A program made the position numbers and the translations under genes. The notes beneath the pieces were generated by a model. That model was not told the DNA's origin. It saw only the letters and a list, made by a program, of their open reading frames with translations, and ran no database searches. 17,929 nucleotides of DNA from CAG-826 sp964546565 (GTDB lineage: Bacteria; Bacillota_I; Bacilli_A; RFN20; CAG-826), in the NCBI GenBank assembly GCA_964546565.1, contig CAZJKC010000036.1:1-17929 (forward strand), in the 5' to 3' direction. Of this stretch, positions 7,877-14,745 are shown piece after piece; position 1 is the first letter of the stretch, and every line of letters begins with the position of its first letter.

Positions 7877-8416
7877 ATGAAATTACAAATAATTGATGAA
7901 AAGTATCGTTACATTGATAAAGTTAATGCTTTGGCATTAAATGCTTTTCCATATAATGAGTATTTGGCGCCAAGTATCTTAATAAAAATGGCTAAAGAAG
8001 AGCAATTTACTTTTCTTGCTATTGAAGAAAATGATGATTTTATAGGTTTTGTTGCCTTACAGTTTTATCATAGTATGTGCTATTTATTCTTTTTAGCCAT
8101 CGTAGAAGAATATCGATTCCATGGTTATGGAAGTCGTATTATTCAATGGATAATGACTACTTATAAGCAATATTCGCAAGTGGTCGACATTGAAAAACAG
8201 GATGATACAGCTTTAAATAAAGAAGAACGTCAAAAAAGAAAAGCGTTTTATTTAAAAAATGGGTATCAAGAAACGGGCTTATATTTAAATTATTTAAATG
8301 TTGATTATGAAGTGTTATCGAATGATGATCATTTTGATGTGGTAACCTTTCAAGAGTTGATGTCACACATTGTTCTTAAAGATTTAAACCCAAAATTTTA
8401 TCGTGAGGATAATTAA
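7877..8416 (+). CDS. GNAT-family N-acetyltransferase
   Basis: A 179-residue protein with an intact acetyl-CoA loop, YRFHGYGS (R-x-x-G-x-G) at about residues 78-85, and the C-terminal FYLKNGY element typical of GNAT enzymes. The region between them contains a VDIEKQDD segment matching the conserved E/D-rich strand of relatives. The substrate is unknown. AGGAGAT at 7862-7868 places the start at ATG 7877; the in-frame TTG at 7871 is too close to that site. It starts 13 bp after hemW and ends 2 bp before the transporter gene, so it belongs to the same transcript. It appears to be a distant paralogue of the GNAT gene at 2516-3040, but with a better-preserved cofactor loop. Confidence 0.85.
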   Translation: MKLQIIDEKYRYIDKVNALALNAFPYNEYLAPSILIKMAKEEQFTFLAIEENDDFIGFVALQFYHSMCYLFFLAIVEEYRFHGYGSRIIQWIMTTYKQYSQVVDIEKQDDTALNKEERQKRKAFYLKNGYQETGLYLNYLNVDYEVLSNDDHFDVVTFQELMSHIVLKDLNPKFYREDN

Positions 8417-8418
8417 AT

Positions 8419-9315
8419 ATGTCGTGGATTATTCTTGCTTTAATTGGCGCTTTAGCGACTTCCTTAACAACGATTTTAGCCAAAATTGGCATTAAGGATG
8501 TTAAATCTAATTTTGCCACCGCTTATCGAACATTAATTGTGATATTTTGTTGTGTCATCATGTGTCTAATTTCGGGGAGTTTTTCTTCATTTTCTCTTTT
8601 GACATGGGATAATTGGCTCTTCCTTTTTCTTTCTGGACTAGCGACAGGTGCGTCTTGGCTTTGTTATTATCGAGCAATTAAAAATGGAAATGTTAATGAA
8701 GTAGCGCCTATCGATAAATCAAGCTTTGTTTTAACAAGTATTCTTTTTATTATATTTTTCTTTGATTCAACAACCAATAATGGCGATGCTTTAACGATTA
8801 TAATGTTAATTATCTCAATTATTTTGACGTTAATAGGAACTCTTTTGATGATCGATAAAAAAGAAGAAGAAAAGCATAATCGCCAAAAATGGTTAATACC
8901 CGCAATTGCATCAGCGATATTTGCTAGTTTAGTGTCGCTTTTTGTTAAAATAGGTTTAAGCAATATTCCAACCGATTTAGGAACGCTCATACGGACTATT
9001 ATCGTTTTTATTTTTGCTTCTACAATTGCTTTTAGTAAAAAAGAACATCATTCTTATAAAGATATAACGACTAAAAGTTGGCTTTTTTTAACTTTATCAG
9101 GAGTATTTACTGGTGTAGCGTGGCTTTCGGAATATTATGCACTTAACAATGCCATGTCTAATCCACTTGCGGTTAATTCAATATCGAAGTTTTCTATTCT
9201 TTTAACGATGCTTTTTTCTTATTTATTATTAAAAGAAAAGTTTAATCGCCGCTCGATTATCGGTCTTTTATTGCTAACATTAGGGATTGTTATAGTGATT
9301 GTTTTTAGTTTATAA
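8419..9315 (+). CDS. EamA/DMT-superfamily transporter
   Basis: A 298-residue, very hydrophobic protein with about ten predicted membrane helices, arranged as two similar halves, as in drug/metabolite (EamA) transporters. The internal repeat is visible: GASWLCYYRAIKNGNVNEVAPI in half one and GVAWLSEYYALNNAMSNPLAVN in half two. A charged loop rich in K and E near residue 145 separates the halves. The substrate cannot be inferred. The ribosome site TGAGGAT (8404-8410) overlaps the end of the GNAT gene, indicating translational coupling. It is the last gene of the cluster that begins at 5106. I see no hairpin terminator after it, so read-through into the heat-shock operon is possible. Confidence 0.85.
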   Translation: MSWIILALIGALATSLTTILAKIGIKDVKSNFATAYRTLIVIFCCVIMCLISGSFSSFSLLTWDNWLFLFLSGLATGASWLCYYRAIKNGNVNEVAPIDKSSFVLTSILFIIFFFDSTTNNGDALTIIMLIISIILTLIGTLLMIDKKEEEKHNRQKWLIPAIASAIFASLVSLFVKIGLSNIPTDLGTLIRTIIVFIFASTIAFSKKEHHSYKDITTKSWLFLTLSGVFTGVAWLSEYYALNNAMSNPLAVNSISKFSILLTMLFSYLLLKEKFNRRSIIGLLLLTLGIVIVIVFSL

Positions 9316-9438
9316 AGACATTTACTATTATAAATAAGAGGATATATAAGTTAAAAGTAATTACTAATGATTATGATTATTATGATTTTGTGGAGGGGAG
9401 TTTCTTTAACAACTGCCAAAAATAATATTTTACAAATT
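9316..9438. other. Gene-free spacer before the heat-shock promoter
   Basis: About 120 AT-rich bases without a convincing ORF, terminator or RNA. Two purine tracts resemble ribosome sites (AGAGGAT at 9337-9343 and GGAGGGGAG at 9392-9400), but neither is followed by a start codon at a working distance. They may be remnants of a lost gene, or chance. Confidence 0.4.
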
Positions 9439-9465
9439 TTAGCACTTTTTTGTTGACAGTGCTAA
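9439..9465 (+). promoter_or_regulatory. CIRCE operator 1 (HrcA-binding site), overlapping the -35 box
   Basis: An inverted repeat TTAGCACTT (9439-9447), 9-base spacer, CAGTGCTAA (9457-9465). The CIRCE consensus is TTAGCACTC-N9-GAGTGCTAA. Each half differs only at its innermost base, and the spacer length is exact. It covers the -35 hexamer TTGACA, so HrcA bound here should block RNA polymerase. Confidence 0.9.
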
Positions 9466-9480
9466 TTTATCGGTTATAAT
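9453..9480 (+). promoter_or_regulatory. Sigma-A promoter of the hrcA-grpE-dnaK-dnaJ operon
   Basis: A perfect -35 TTGACA (9453-9458) and a perfect -10 TATAAT (9475-9480) with a 16-bp spacer. Transcription would start at about 9487. One CIRCE element overlaps the -35 and another covers the predicted start site. Confidence 0.9.
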
Positions 9481-9484
9481 ATAT

Positions 9485-9511
9485 TTAGCACTCGGAATAT
9501 AATAGTGCTAA
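9485..9511 (+). promoter_or_regulatory. CIRCE operator 2 (HrcA-binding site), at the transcription start
   Basis: TTAGCACTC (9485-9493), 9-base spacer, TAGTGCTAA (9503-9511). Only the first base of the right half differs from consensus. It covers the predicted transcription start and abuts the hrcA ribosome site AAGGAGG (9511-9517). It would therefore also be present in the mRNA leader as a hairpin next to the ribosome site. Confidence 0.95.
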
Positions 9512-9522
9512 AGGAGGCGGAA

Positions 9523-10551
9523 ATGATGGAGATGTCGAGACGAGATAAAATACTCAAATTAATTGTTGACCATTTTATCAAAACGGCTCAACCAGTCGGA
9601 AGTCATACGCTGATAGAAGAATATGGATTACCTTATTCTAGTGCGACAATACGTAATGAGATGAAATCATTAGAGCAGGATGGTTTATTAGAAAAGACAC
9701 ATACTTCAAGTGGACGTGTTCCTTCTAGTAAAGGTTATCGATATTATATTGATAACTTACGTAATCAAGTTGTTGATGATGGCTTAAAATATCAATTGCA
9801 ATTGGTTTTAGAACAAAAAGCAAAATCGATTGAAGATGTTATTAAAGAATCTTGTGAAGTTTTGACACATATGACCAATTTAGCGTCCGTGGTTTTAGGA
9901 CCCGATGCTGAAGAGGAACATTTGGTATCTATTCAACTTATTCCTATTTCTGATAAAACCGCAACCGCGGTCTTTGTGACTGATCAAGGATATGTTGAAA
10001 ATAAGACCTTTGTTTTTCAACACAGTATAACGCCGAGTGATATTGAAAAATGTGTTTCTTTATTAAATGATCGTTTGAAAGGGACAGCGATATCCAGTTT
10101 ATTAGAAAAAATGGAGGGTATTAAACCTTTATTAACCGATTATGTTAAAGAACACGATATTATTTATCAAGCTATTGCGCAAGCTCTTTTACGGTTTGCC
10201 CGCGATCGTGTTGTCTTATATGGACAAAATAATTTATTTGACCAACCGGAATTTGCTGAGGATACAGAAAAGATTAAAAAAATGTTATCTTTCCTTGATA
10301 ATCCTGATAATCTTCGTGGTTTAGCTTTAGATGACCGTGGCTTATCGATTCATATTGGTGACTTAAGTGATGATTTAGATGACATTTCGGTTATCAAAAC
10401 GGATTTGGATATTCCCGGACAAAAAAATGGTTCCATTGCCTTAGTGGGACCGACCCGTATGGATTATGATCGTGTGGTTTCGGCTCTAGAATATGTTGCG
10501 GAGATGCTTAATAAATACTTTAATGAGAAAGATGGTGAGAATGATGGCTGA
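9523..10551 (+). CDS. hrcA: Heat-inducible transcription repressor HrcA
   Basis: HrcA represses class I heat-shock genes by binding CIRCE; its activity normally depends on the GroE chaperonin. The 342-residue protein begins with the characteristic winged-helix domain: AQPVGSHTL and SSATIRNEM (about 20-50), then SSGRVPSSKGYRYY. The rest fits the GAF-like dimerisation region, including a C-terminal SIALVGPTRMDYDRVV element. AAGGAGG at 9511-9517 supports ATG 9523, or equally ATG 9526 (5 or 8 bases downstream). The upstream in-frame GTG at 9505 lies inside the CIRCE element and is not a start. It is first in its operon, so it controls itself. It overlaps grpE by 8 bp. Confidence 0.97.
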   Translation: MMEMSRRDKILKLIVDHFIKTAQPVGSHTLIEEYGLPYSSATIRNEMKSLEQDGLLEKTHTSSGRVPSSKGYRYYIDNLRNQVVDDGLKYQLQLVLEQKAKSIEDVIKESCEVLTHMTNLASVVLGPDAEEEHLVSIQLIPISDKTATAVFVTDQGYVENKTFVFQHSITPSDIEKCVSLLNDRLKGTAISSLLEKMEGIKPLLTDYVKEHDIIYQAIAQALLRFARDRVVLYGQNNLFDQPEFAEDTEKIKKMLSFLDNPDNLRGLALDDRGLSIHIGDLSDDLDDISVIKTDLDIPGQKNGSIALVGPTRMDYDRVVSALEYVAEMLNKYFNEKDGENDG

Positions 10552-11140
10552 AGAGAATAATGAAAAGAAAACACGGAAAGCCAAAAAAGAAGAAGCAAAA
10601 ATTGAAGAATTAGAACAAAAGCTAATCCAGGCTAATGAAGAAATAGAAGCATGGAAAAATAAATACTATTTAGCCTATGCCGATACGCAAAATATGCGTA
10701 AGCAATATGATAAGGATCATCAACAATTGATAAAGTATCGGGCTATGGGATTCATTGAAAAGTTGTTACCAATTCTTGATGGCTTCCATATGGCTTTAGC
10801 AAATGAAGTTACGGACCCAACGCTTAAGAATTATCTCATCGGATTTGAATATATATATAAAATGATGATTGACGCTCTTGAAAGCGAAGGTGTGAAAGAA
10901 ATTTCCCCAAAAATTGGCGATAAATTTGATGAAACAATTATGGACGCTGTTGACACTGAAGAAAGTGATCAAGAAGAAAATATAGTACTTCGTATTTATC
11001 AAAAAGGCTATCAATTAAAAGACCGTATGGTCCGTCATGCACGCGTAGTCGTGAGCAAAAAACCTTCTTCTAATGAAGAATTAAAAGAAGAAAATGAAAA
11101 TGATAAAGAAAGCACCTTAGATGAAACCAAAGATGCTTAA
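10544..11140 (+). CDS. grpE: Nucleotide exchange factor GrpE
   Basis: GrpE is the DnaK co-chaperone that releases ADP; it acts as a dimer in the cytoplasm. The 198-residue protein has a charged N-terminus, a long coiled-coil helix (about 15-60, rich in K, E and Q), then LLPILDGFHMAL and the C-terminal beta domain with GDKFDETIMDAV and YQKGYQLKDRMVRHARVVV, all family hallmarks. It ends in a long acidic tail. The reading frame is open from 10493, but GGTGA at 10534-10538 best fits ATG 10544, giving an 8-bp overlap with hrcA and likely coupled translation. ATG 10541 is a close alternative. Confidence 0.96.
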   Translation: MAEENNEKKTRKAKKEEAKIEELEQKLIQANEEIEAWKNKYYLAYADTQNMRKQYDKDHQQLIKYRAMGFIEKLLPILDGFHMALANEVTDPTLKNYLIGFEYIYKMMIDALESEGVKEISPKIGDKFDETIMDAVDTEESDQEENIVLRIYQKGYQLKDRMVRHARVVVSKKPSSNEELKEENENDKESTLDETKDA

Positions 11141-11161
11141 TATATAAAGGAGAAAAAAGTT

Positions 11162-12979
11162 ATGGCAAAAGAAATTATTTTAGGTATTGATCTTGGTACA
11201 ACCAATTCCGTTGTATCCTATTTACAAGCAGATGGAACAAAAAAAGTTATTCCTAATCCCGAAGGAAACAACACCACTCCATCAATCGTTGCTTTTAAGG
11301 CAAGTGGTGAAGAAATTGTTGGTGATGCCGCTAAACGTCAAGCGGTCACAAATCCTGATACAGTGGCCTCGGTTAAACGTTTAATGGGTACAGGTCAAAA
11401 GATTCATATTTCATGTATCAATAAAGACTTCACACCTCAAGAAATCAGCGCCAAAGTTTTAGCGTACATGAAAAAGTATGCGGAAGATTATTTAGGTCAA
11501 AAAGTTGAAAAGGCAGTTATTACCGTTCCAGCATATTTCAATGATGCGCAACGTCAAGCAACTAAAGATGCCGGTCAAATAGCCGGATTGGATGTCGTTC
11601 GTATTATTAATGAACCAACCGCTGCTGCTTTAGCTTATGGTACTGAAAATGACGCTAATCAAAAGATTTTAGTTTATGACCTTGGTGGTGGTACATTCGA
11701 TGTATCCATTCTTGATATTGGCGATGGAACTTTTGAAGTTGTAGCGACCGCTGGTGATAATCATCTTGGTGGTGATGACTGGGATAATGTCATTGCCGAT
11801 TGGATTCGTGCCCAAATTAAAATTCAATATGGGGTTGATTTAAATGATAAAATGGCACTTCAAAGATTTAAAGAAGCTGCTGAAAATGCGAAGATTGCTC
11901 TTTCAAGTATGTTAGAAACATCCATTGCCTTACCATTTATTGGAATGGGGGCTAACGGACCAATCAGCTTTGAAACTAAATTAACAAGAGCTAAATTCCA
12001 AGATTTAACAAAACATTTATTAAAGAGAACCGAAGAACCTGTTCGTCGTGCTTTAAGTGATGCGAAGATGACCGCTAATGACTTGCATGAAGTATTACTT
12101 ATCGGTGGGTCTATTAGAATGCCAGCTGTTCAAGATTTAGTCCGTCAATTAACCGGTAAAGTCCCATCATTAAAAGTTAACCCTGATGAAGCGGTCTCAA
12201 TTGGTGCCGCTATTCAAGGTGGGGTTATTCGTGGTGATGTTCAAGATGTTGTCTTATTAGATGTTACCCCATTAACATTAGGTATTGAAACAATGGGTGG
12301 CGTTTTAACTCCATTAATCACTCGTAATACAACTATTCCAACCACTAAATCACAAATTTTCTCCACTGCTGCTGATAATCAACCAGCTGTTGATATTATG
12401 GTTTATCAAGGTGAAAGACCAATGGCCCATGATAATAAATTGTTAGGTCAATTCAAACTTGAGGGTATTAAACCAGCCCGTCGTGGTGAACCACGAATTG
12501 AAGTAACTTTCTCAATTGATGTTAATGGTATTGTGAAAGTATCAGCTAAGGATTTAGATACGCAAAAAGAACAACAAATTACCATCAGTGGATCAAATGG
12601 TTTAAGCAAAGAAGAAATCGACCGTATGATGCGGGAAGCTGAAGAAAATCGTGAAGCTGATGAAAAACGTAAAGAAGAAATCGAATTACGTAATAAAGCG
12701 GAAGCATATATTAATTCCATCAATCAATCACTTTTAGAAAAAGGTGATAGCATGGATGCTAATCAAAAATCGCAAATTGAATCACTTAAAAATGAACTTC
12801 AAACAGCTTTAGATAATAATGATATGGACACATTGCGTTCAAAATTAGGCGAGTTAGAGAAAGCTGCGGAATTTATGGCTCAACAACAAGGTGGGCAAGC
12901 TGCTCAATCGACTTCTGAAACAAGTGGCAATGACGATGACAATGTCGTTGATGCTGATTTCACAGAAAAGAAAAACTAA
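11162..12979 (+). CDS. dnaK: Molecular chaperone DnaK (Hsp70)
   Basis: DnaK is the ATP-driven Hsp70 that binds exposed hydrophobic peptides, working with DnaJ and GrpE. The 605-residue length is typical of Gram-positive DnaK. Seen here: GIDLGTTNS (8-16), INEPTAAALAYG (149-160), DLGGGTFD (173-180), the interdomain linker DVVLLDVTPL (362-371), a substrate-binding domain, a helical lid and the conserved end NVVDADF. One oddity: the third Hsp70 signature, normally GGSTRIP or GGSTRMP, reads GGSIRMP (315-321), with isoleucine in a position that is nearly always Thr or Ser. The ribosome site AAAGGAG precedes the ATG and the gap from grpE is 21 bp. A strong hairpin terminator follows the stop codon. 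Confidence 0.98.
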   Translation: MAKEIILGIDLGTTNSVVSYLQADGTKKVIPNPEGNNTTPSIVAFKASGEEIVGDAAKRQAVTNPDTVASVKRLMGTGQKIHISCINKDFTPQEISAKVLAYMKKYAEDYLGQKVEKAVITVPAYFNDAQRQATKDAGQIAGLDVVRIINEPTAAALAYGTENDANQKILVYDLGGGTFDVSILDIGDGTFEVVATAGDNHLGGDDWDNVIADWIRAQIKIQYGVDLNDKMALQRFKEAAENAKIALSSMLETSIALPFIGMGANGPISFETKLTRAKFQDLTKHLLKRTEEPVRRALSDAKMTANDLHEVLLIGGSIRMPAVQDLVRQLTGKVPSLKVNPDEAVSIGAAIQGGVIRGDVQDVVLLDVTPLTLGIETMGGVLTPLITRNTTIPTTKSQIFSTAADNQPAVDIMVYQGERPMAHDNKLLGQFKLEGIKPARRGEPRIEVTFSIDVNGIVKVSAKDLDTQKEQQITISGSNGLSKEEIDRMMREAEENREADEKRKEEIELRNKAEAYINSINQSLLEKGDSMDANQKSQIESLKNELQTALDNNDMDTLRSKLGELEKAAEFMAQQQGGQAAQSTSETSGNDDDNVVDADFTEKKN

Positions 12980-12987
12980 TATGTAAC

Positions 12988-13023
12988 ACTTAGGGGACTT
13001 ATTAATCCCCTAAGTCGTTTTTT
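12988..13023 (+). terminator. Hairpin terminator/attenuator between dnaK and dnaJ
   Basis: A perfect 10-bp stem, ACTTAGGGGA (12988-12997) with TCCCCTAAGT (13006-13015), 8-base loop, followed by T6 (13018-13023). The T-tract ends one base before the dnaJ ribosome site AAAGGAG (13025-13031). I see no promoter between the hairpin and dnaJ. It should therefore lower dnaJ relative to dnaK by partial termination, or protect the dnaK mRNA end. Confidence 0.92.
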
Positions 13024-13038
13024 GAAAGGAGCAGATTT

Positions 13039-14166
13039 ATGGCAGAAAAACGTGATTATTATGAGGTATTAGGCGTTTCGAAAAATGCCTCTAAAGATGA
13101 GATTAAATCCGCTTGGAGAAAGTTGGCTAAAACATATCACCCTGATAATAAAGAAACGGGAAATGAAGAAAAATTCAAAGAAATTCAAGAAGCATATGAT
13201 ATTTTATATGATGACCAAAAAAGAGCAACTTATGACCAATTCGGACATGCGGCATTTGAAAATGGAAATGCCGGAGGCGGTGGTTTTGGTGGCTTCAATG
13301 GTCAAGACTTCGATGGCTTTGATTTAAATGATATATTTAGTAGTTTCTTTGGCGGTGGTTCCAGAAGACGATCTTCACAACGAGGCCCACAACGCGGAAA
13401 TGACTCCGTAATGCGTGTTCGTATTAGTTTTATGGACGCTATAAACGGAAGGAAAATTAAAGTCAATGTTACTTATGATCAACCATGTCCAACTTGTAAT
13501 GGCACAGGTGCTAAAACACCTAATGATTATACAACATGTTCGACATGCCATGGGACAGGTAGTATAAAAACACAACGCCGTTCTCCTTTTGGCATGATTG
13601 TTGAATCGCAATCAGTATGTCCTGATTGTAATGGTACAGGTAAAATTGTGAAAGAAAAATGTGCTGATTGTGGAGGCAAAGGCTATAAAAAAGTTAAAAC
13701 GGAAATTGAAGTTAATATTCCTGCTGGCATTGCTACCGGTCAACAAATACGAATTCCTGGTAAAGGTGAAAGAGGTATTAATGGTGGCCCCAATGGTGAT
13801 TTATATTTAGAAATTTCTGTTGATAAGCATCAATACTTTGTCCGTGACGGCAATGATATCCATCTTGAAGTACCGCTTTCGATGGTCGATGCTGCTTTAG
13901 GTGTTACCATTAACGTGCCAACTGTTTATGGTGATGTAGAATTAAAAATTCCTGAAGGTACGCAACCGGGGAAAGTATTCCGTATACGAGGAAAAGGAGT
14001 TAAAGATTTACGTTCGGGTATTCAAGGTGATGAATATATCCATGTCGATATTAAAACACCAACGAATTTAACAAAAGAACAACGTGATTTATTAACAAAA
14101 TTCTCTGGATTCGAATCAAAAAAAGATAAATTTATCGATCGTTTTAAAAATAAATTTAAAAAATAA
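13039..14166 (+). CDS. dnaJ: Chaperone protein DnaJ (Hsp40)
   Basis: DnaJ delivers substrates to DnaK and stimulates its ATPase. The 375-residue protein has the full class I layout. It begins with a J domain with HPD at 34-36 and a Gly/Phe-rich stretch (about 74-106). The zinc-binding domain has four CxxCxGxG repeats (Cys150/153, 167/170, 194/197, 208/211), and the C-terminal substrate-binding domains contain GDLYLEI and GVTINVPT. All zinc ligands are present. AAAGGAG lies 7 bases before the ATG. It is the last gene of the HrcA-controlled operon, but sits beyond a strong hairpin terminator, so its level probably depends on read-through. Confidence 0.98.
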   Translation: MAEKRDYYEVLGVSKNASKDEIKSAWRKLAKTYHPDNKETGNEEKFKEIQEAYDILYDDQKRATYDQFGHAAFENGNAGGGGFGGFNGQDFDGFDLNDIFSSFFGGGSRRRSSQRGPQRGNDSVMRVRISFMDAINGRKIKVNVTYDQPCPTCNGTGAKTPNDYTTCSTCHGTGSIKTQRRSPFGMIVESQSVCPDCNGTGKIVKEKCADCGGKGYKKVKTEIEVNIPAGIATGQQIRIPGKGERGINGGPNGDLYLEISVDKHQYFVRDGNDIHLEVPLSMVDAALGVTINVPTVYGDVELKIPEGTQPGKVFRIRGKGVKDLRSGIQGDEYIHVDIKTPTNLTKEQRDLLTKFSGFESKKDKFIDRFKNKFKK

Positions 14167-14173
14167 TATTATG

Positions 14174-14203
14174 ACACAAGATTGCAATATCTTGTGTTTT
14201 TTT
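14174..14203 (+). terminator. Rho-independent terminator after dnaJ
   Basis: A perfect 9-bp stem, ACACAAGAT (14174-14182) with ATCTTGTGT (14189-14197), 6-base loop, running into a T-tract that ends at 14203. It closes the heat-shock operon. Confidence 0.92.
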
Positions 14204-14278
14204 ACATTTGTTGATGCTTGCTTTAATAAAAAAATGCAATTTCTGTATTAATTTATTTCTATCTTTAAAATCTCATGT

Positions 14279-14284
14279 TATAAT
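14279..14284 (+). promoter_or_regulatory. Possible -10 box before the zinc-ribbon gene
   Basis: A perfect TATAAT at 14279-14284, just upstream of the ribosome site GAGGTGA. I find no good -35 at 16-18 bp; the best is TTTCTA at 14256-14261. After the strong terminator behind dnaJ, the downstream genes need a promoter, and this is the best candidate. Confidence 0.45.
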
Positions 14285-14304
14285 ATTTTTACGAGGTGAT
14301 TTCT

Positions 14305-14745
14305 TTGAAAAAGTGTCTTAGATGTGGCTCATTATTACCTGATGACGCAACGGTTTGTACTACTTGTAATTTAGAAAACCCTTTTGATATTGAAAAAAAG
14401 AAAACGGCCTATGATTTAACAATGGCTTTTGACCCCATGGTTGATAGTCATGATTTATATCGCGTAAAGAGTCGCAAAAAATTATTAATTTATGCTTGGC
14501 TTTTAGGATTTACAGGCCTTCCTTATATATATTTGGGTTATAAGAAAAAAGCATTGATTTCTTTAAGTGTTAGTTTATTATTTATTATTGCCTTAACGGT
14601 AATTTGTTCTTTATTAATTTCTGCCAGTGCATGGGTGGTTGTTTTATGTGCATTGGCATCGATAATTTTATGTAATTCTTTTTATGGCATCTTCTTTTTA
14701 AGTAATTCATCCATAAAAGATAGTTTTGGGGAGTATCTTCGTTAA
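14305..14745 (+). CDS. Zinc-ribbon, TM2-like membrane protein
   Basis: A 146-residue protein of unknown function. The N-terminus has a zinc ribbon, CxxC at Cys4/Cys7 and CxxC at Cys18/Cys21. About 50 residues later comes a hydrophobic part: KKLLIYAWLLGFTGLPYIYLGYKKKA resembles the TM2 domain (short helix, Gly-rich turn, YLG, second helix). Two more membrane helices follow. I infer a cytoplasmic zinc ribbon attached to the membrane. The open frame begins with GTG at 14296, but that GTG is part of the ribosome site GAGGTGA (14293-14299). The TTG at 14305 is the likely start, five bases downstream. Its stop overlaps the rsmE start (TAATG). In B. subtilis prmA occupies this place between dnaJ and rsmE. 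Confidence 0.75.
   Translation: MKKCLRCGSLLPDDATVCTTCNLENPFDIEKKKTAYDLTMAFDPMVDSHDLYRVKSRKKLLIYAWLLGFTGLPYIYLGYKKKALISLSVSLLFIIALTVICSLLISASAWVVVLCALASIILCNSFYGIFFLSNSSIKDSFGEYLR

Noticed and set aside
8667..8990. A 107-codon minus-strand ORF opposite the EamA transporter
   Set aside because: Shadow of the transporter frame; no ribosome site, no recognisable motif.
9367..9456. A 29-codon ORF beginning with repeated ATG/ATT codons upstream of the heat-shock promoter
   Set aside because: It has no ribosome site, is low in complexity, and ends within CIRCE operator 1 and the -35 box. Its composition is what chance gives in AT-rich DNA.
9505..9522. An upstream GTG start that would lengthen HrcA
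   Set aside because: The GTG is part of the CIRCE right half and lies upstream of the real ribosome site AAGGAGG.
12448..12723. A 91-codon minus-strand ORF opposite dnaK
   Set aside because: It is a shadow of the dnaK frame, Ser-rich, with no ribosome site and no family resemblance.
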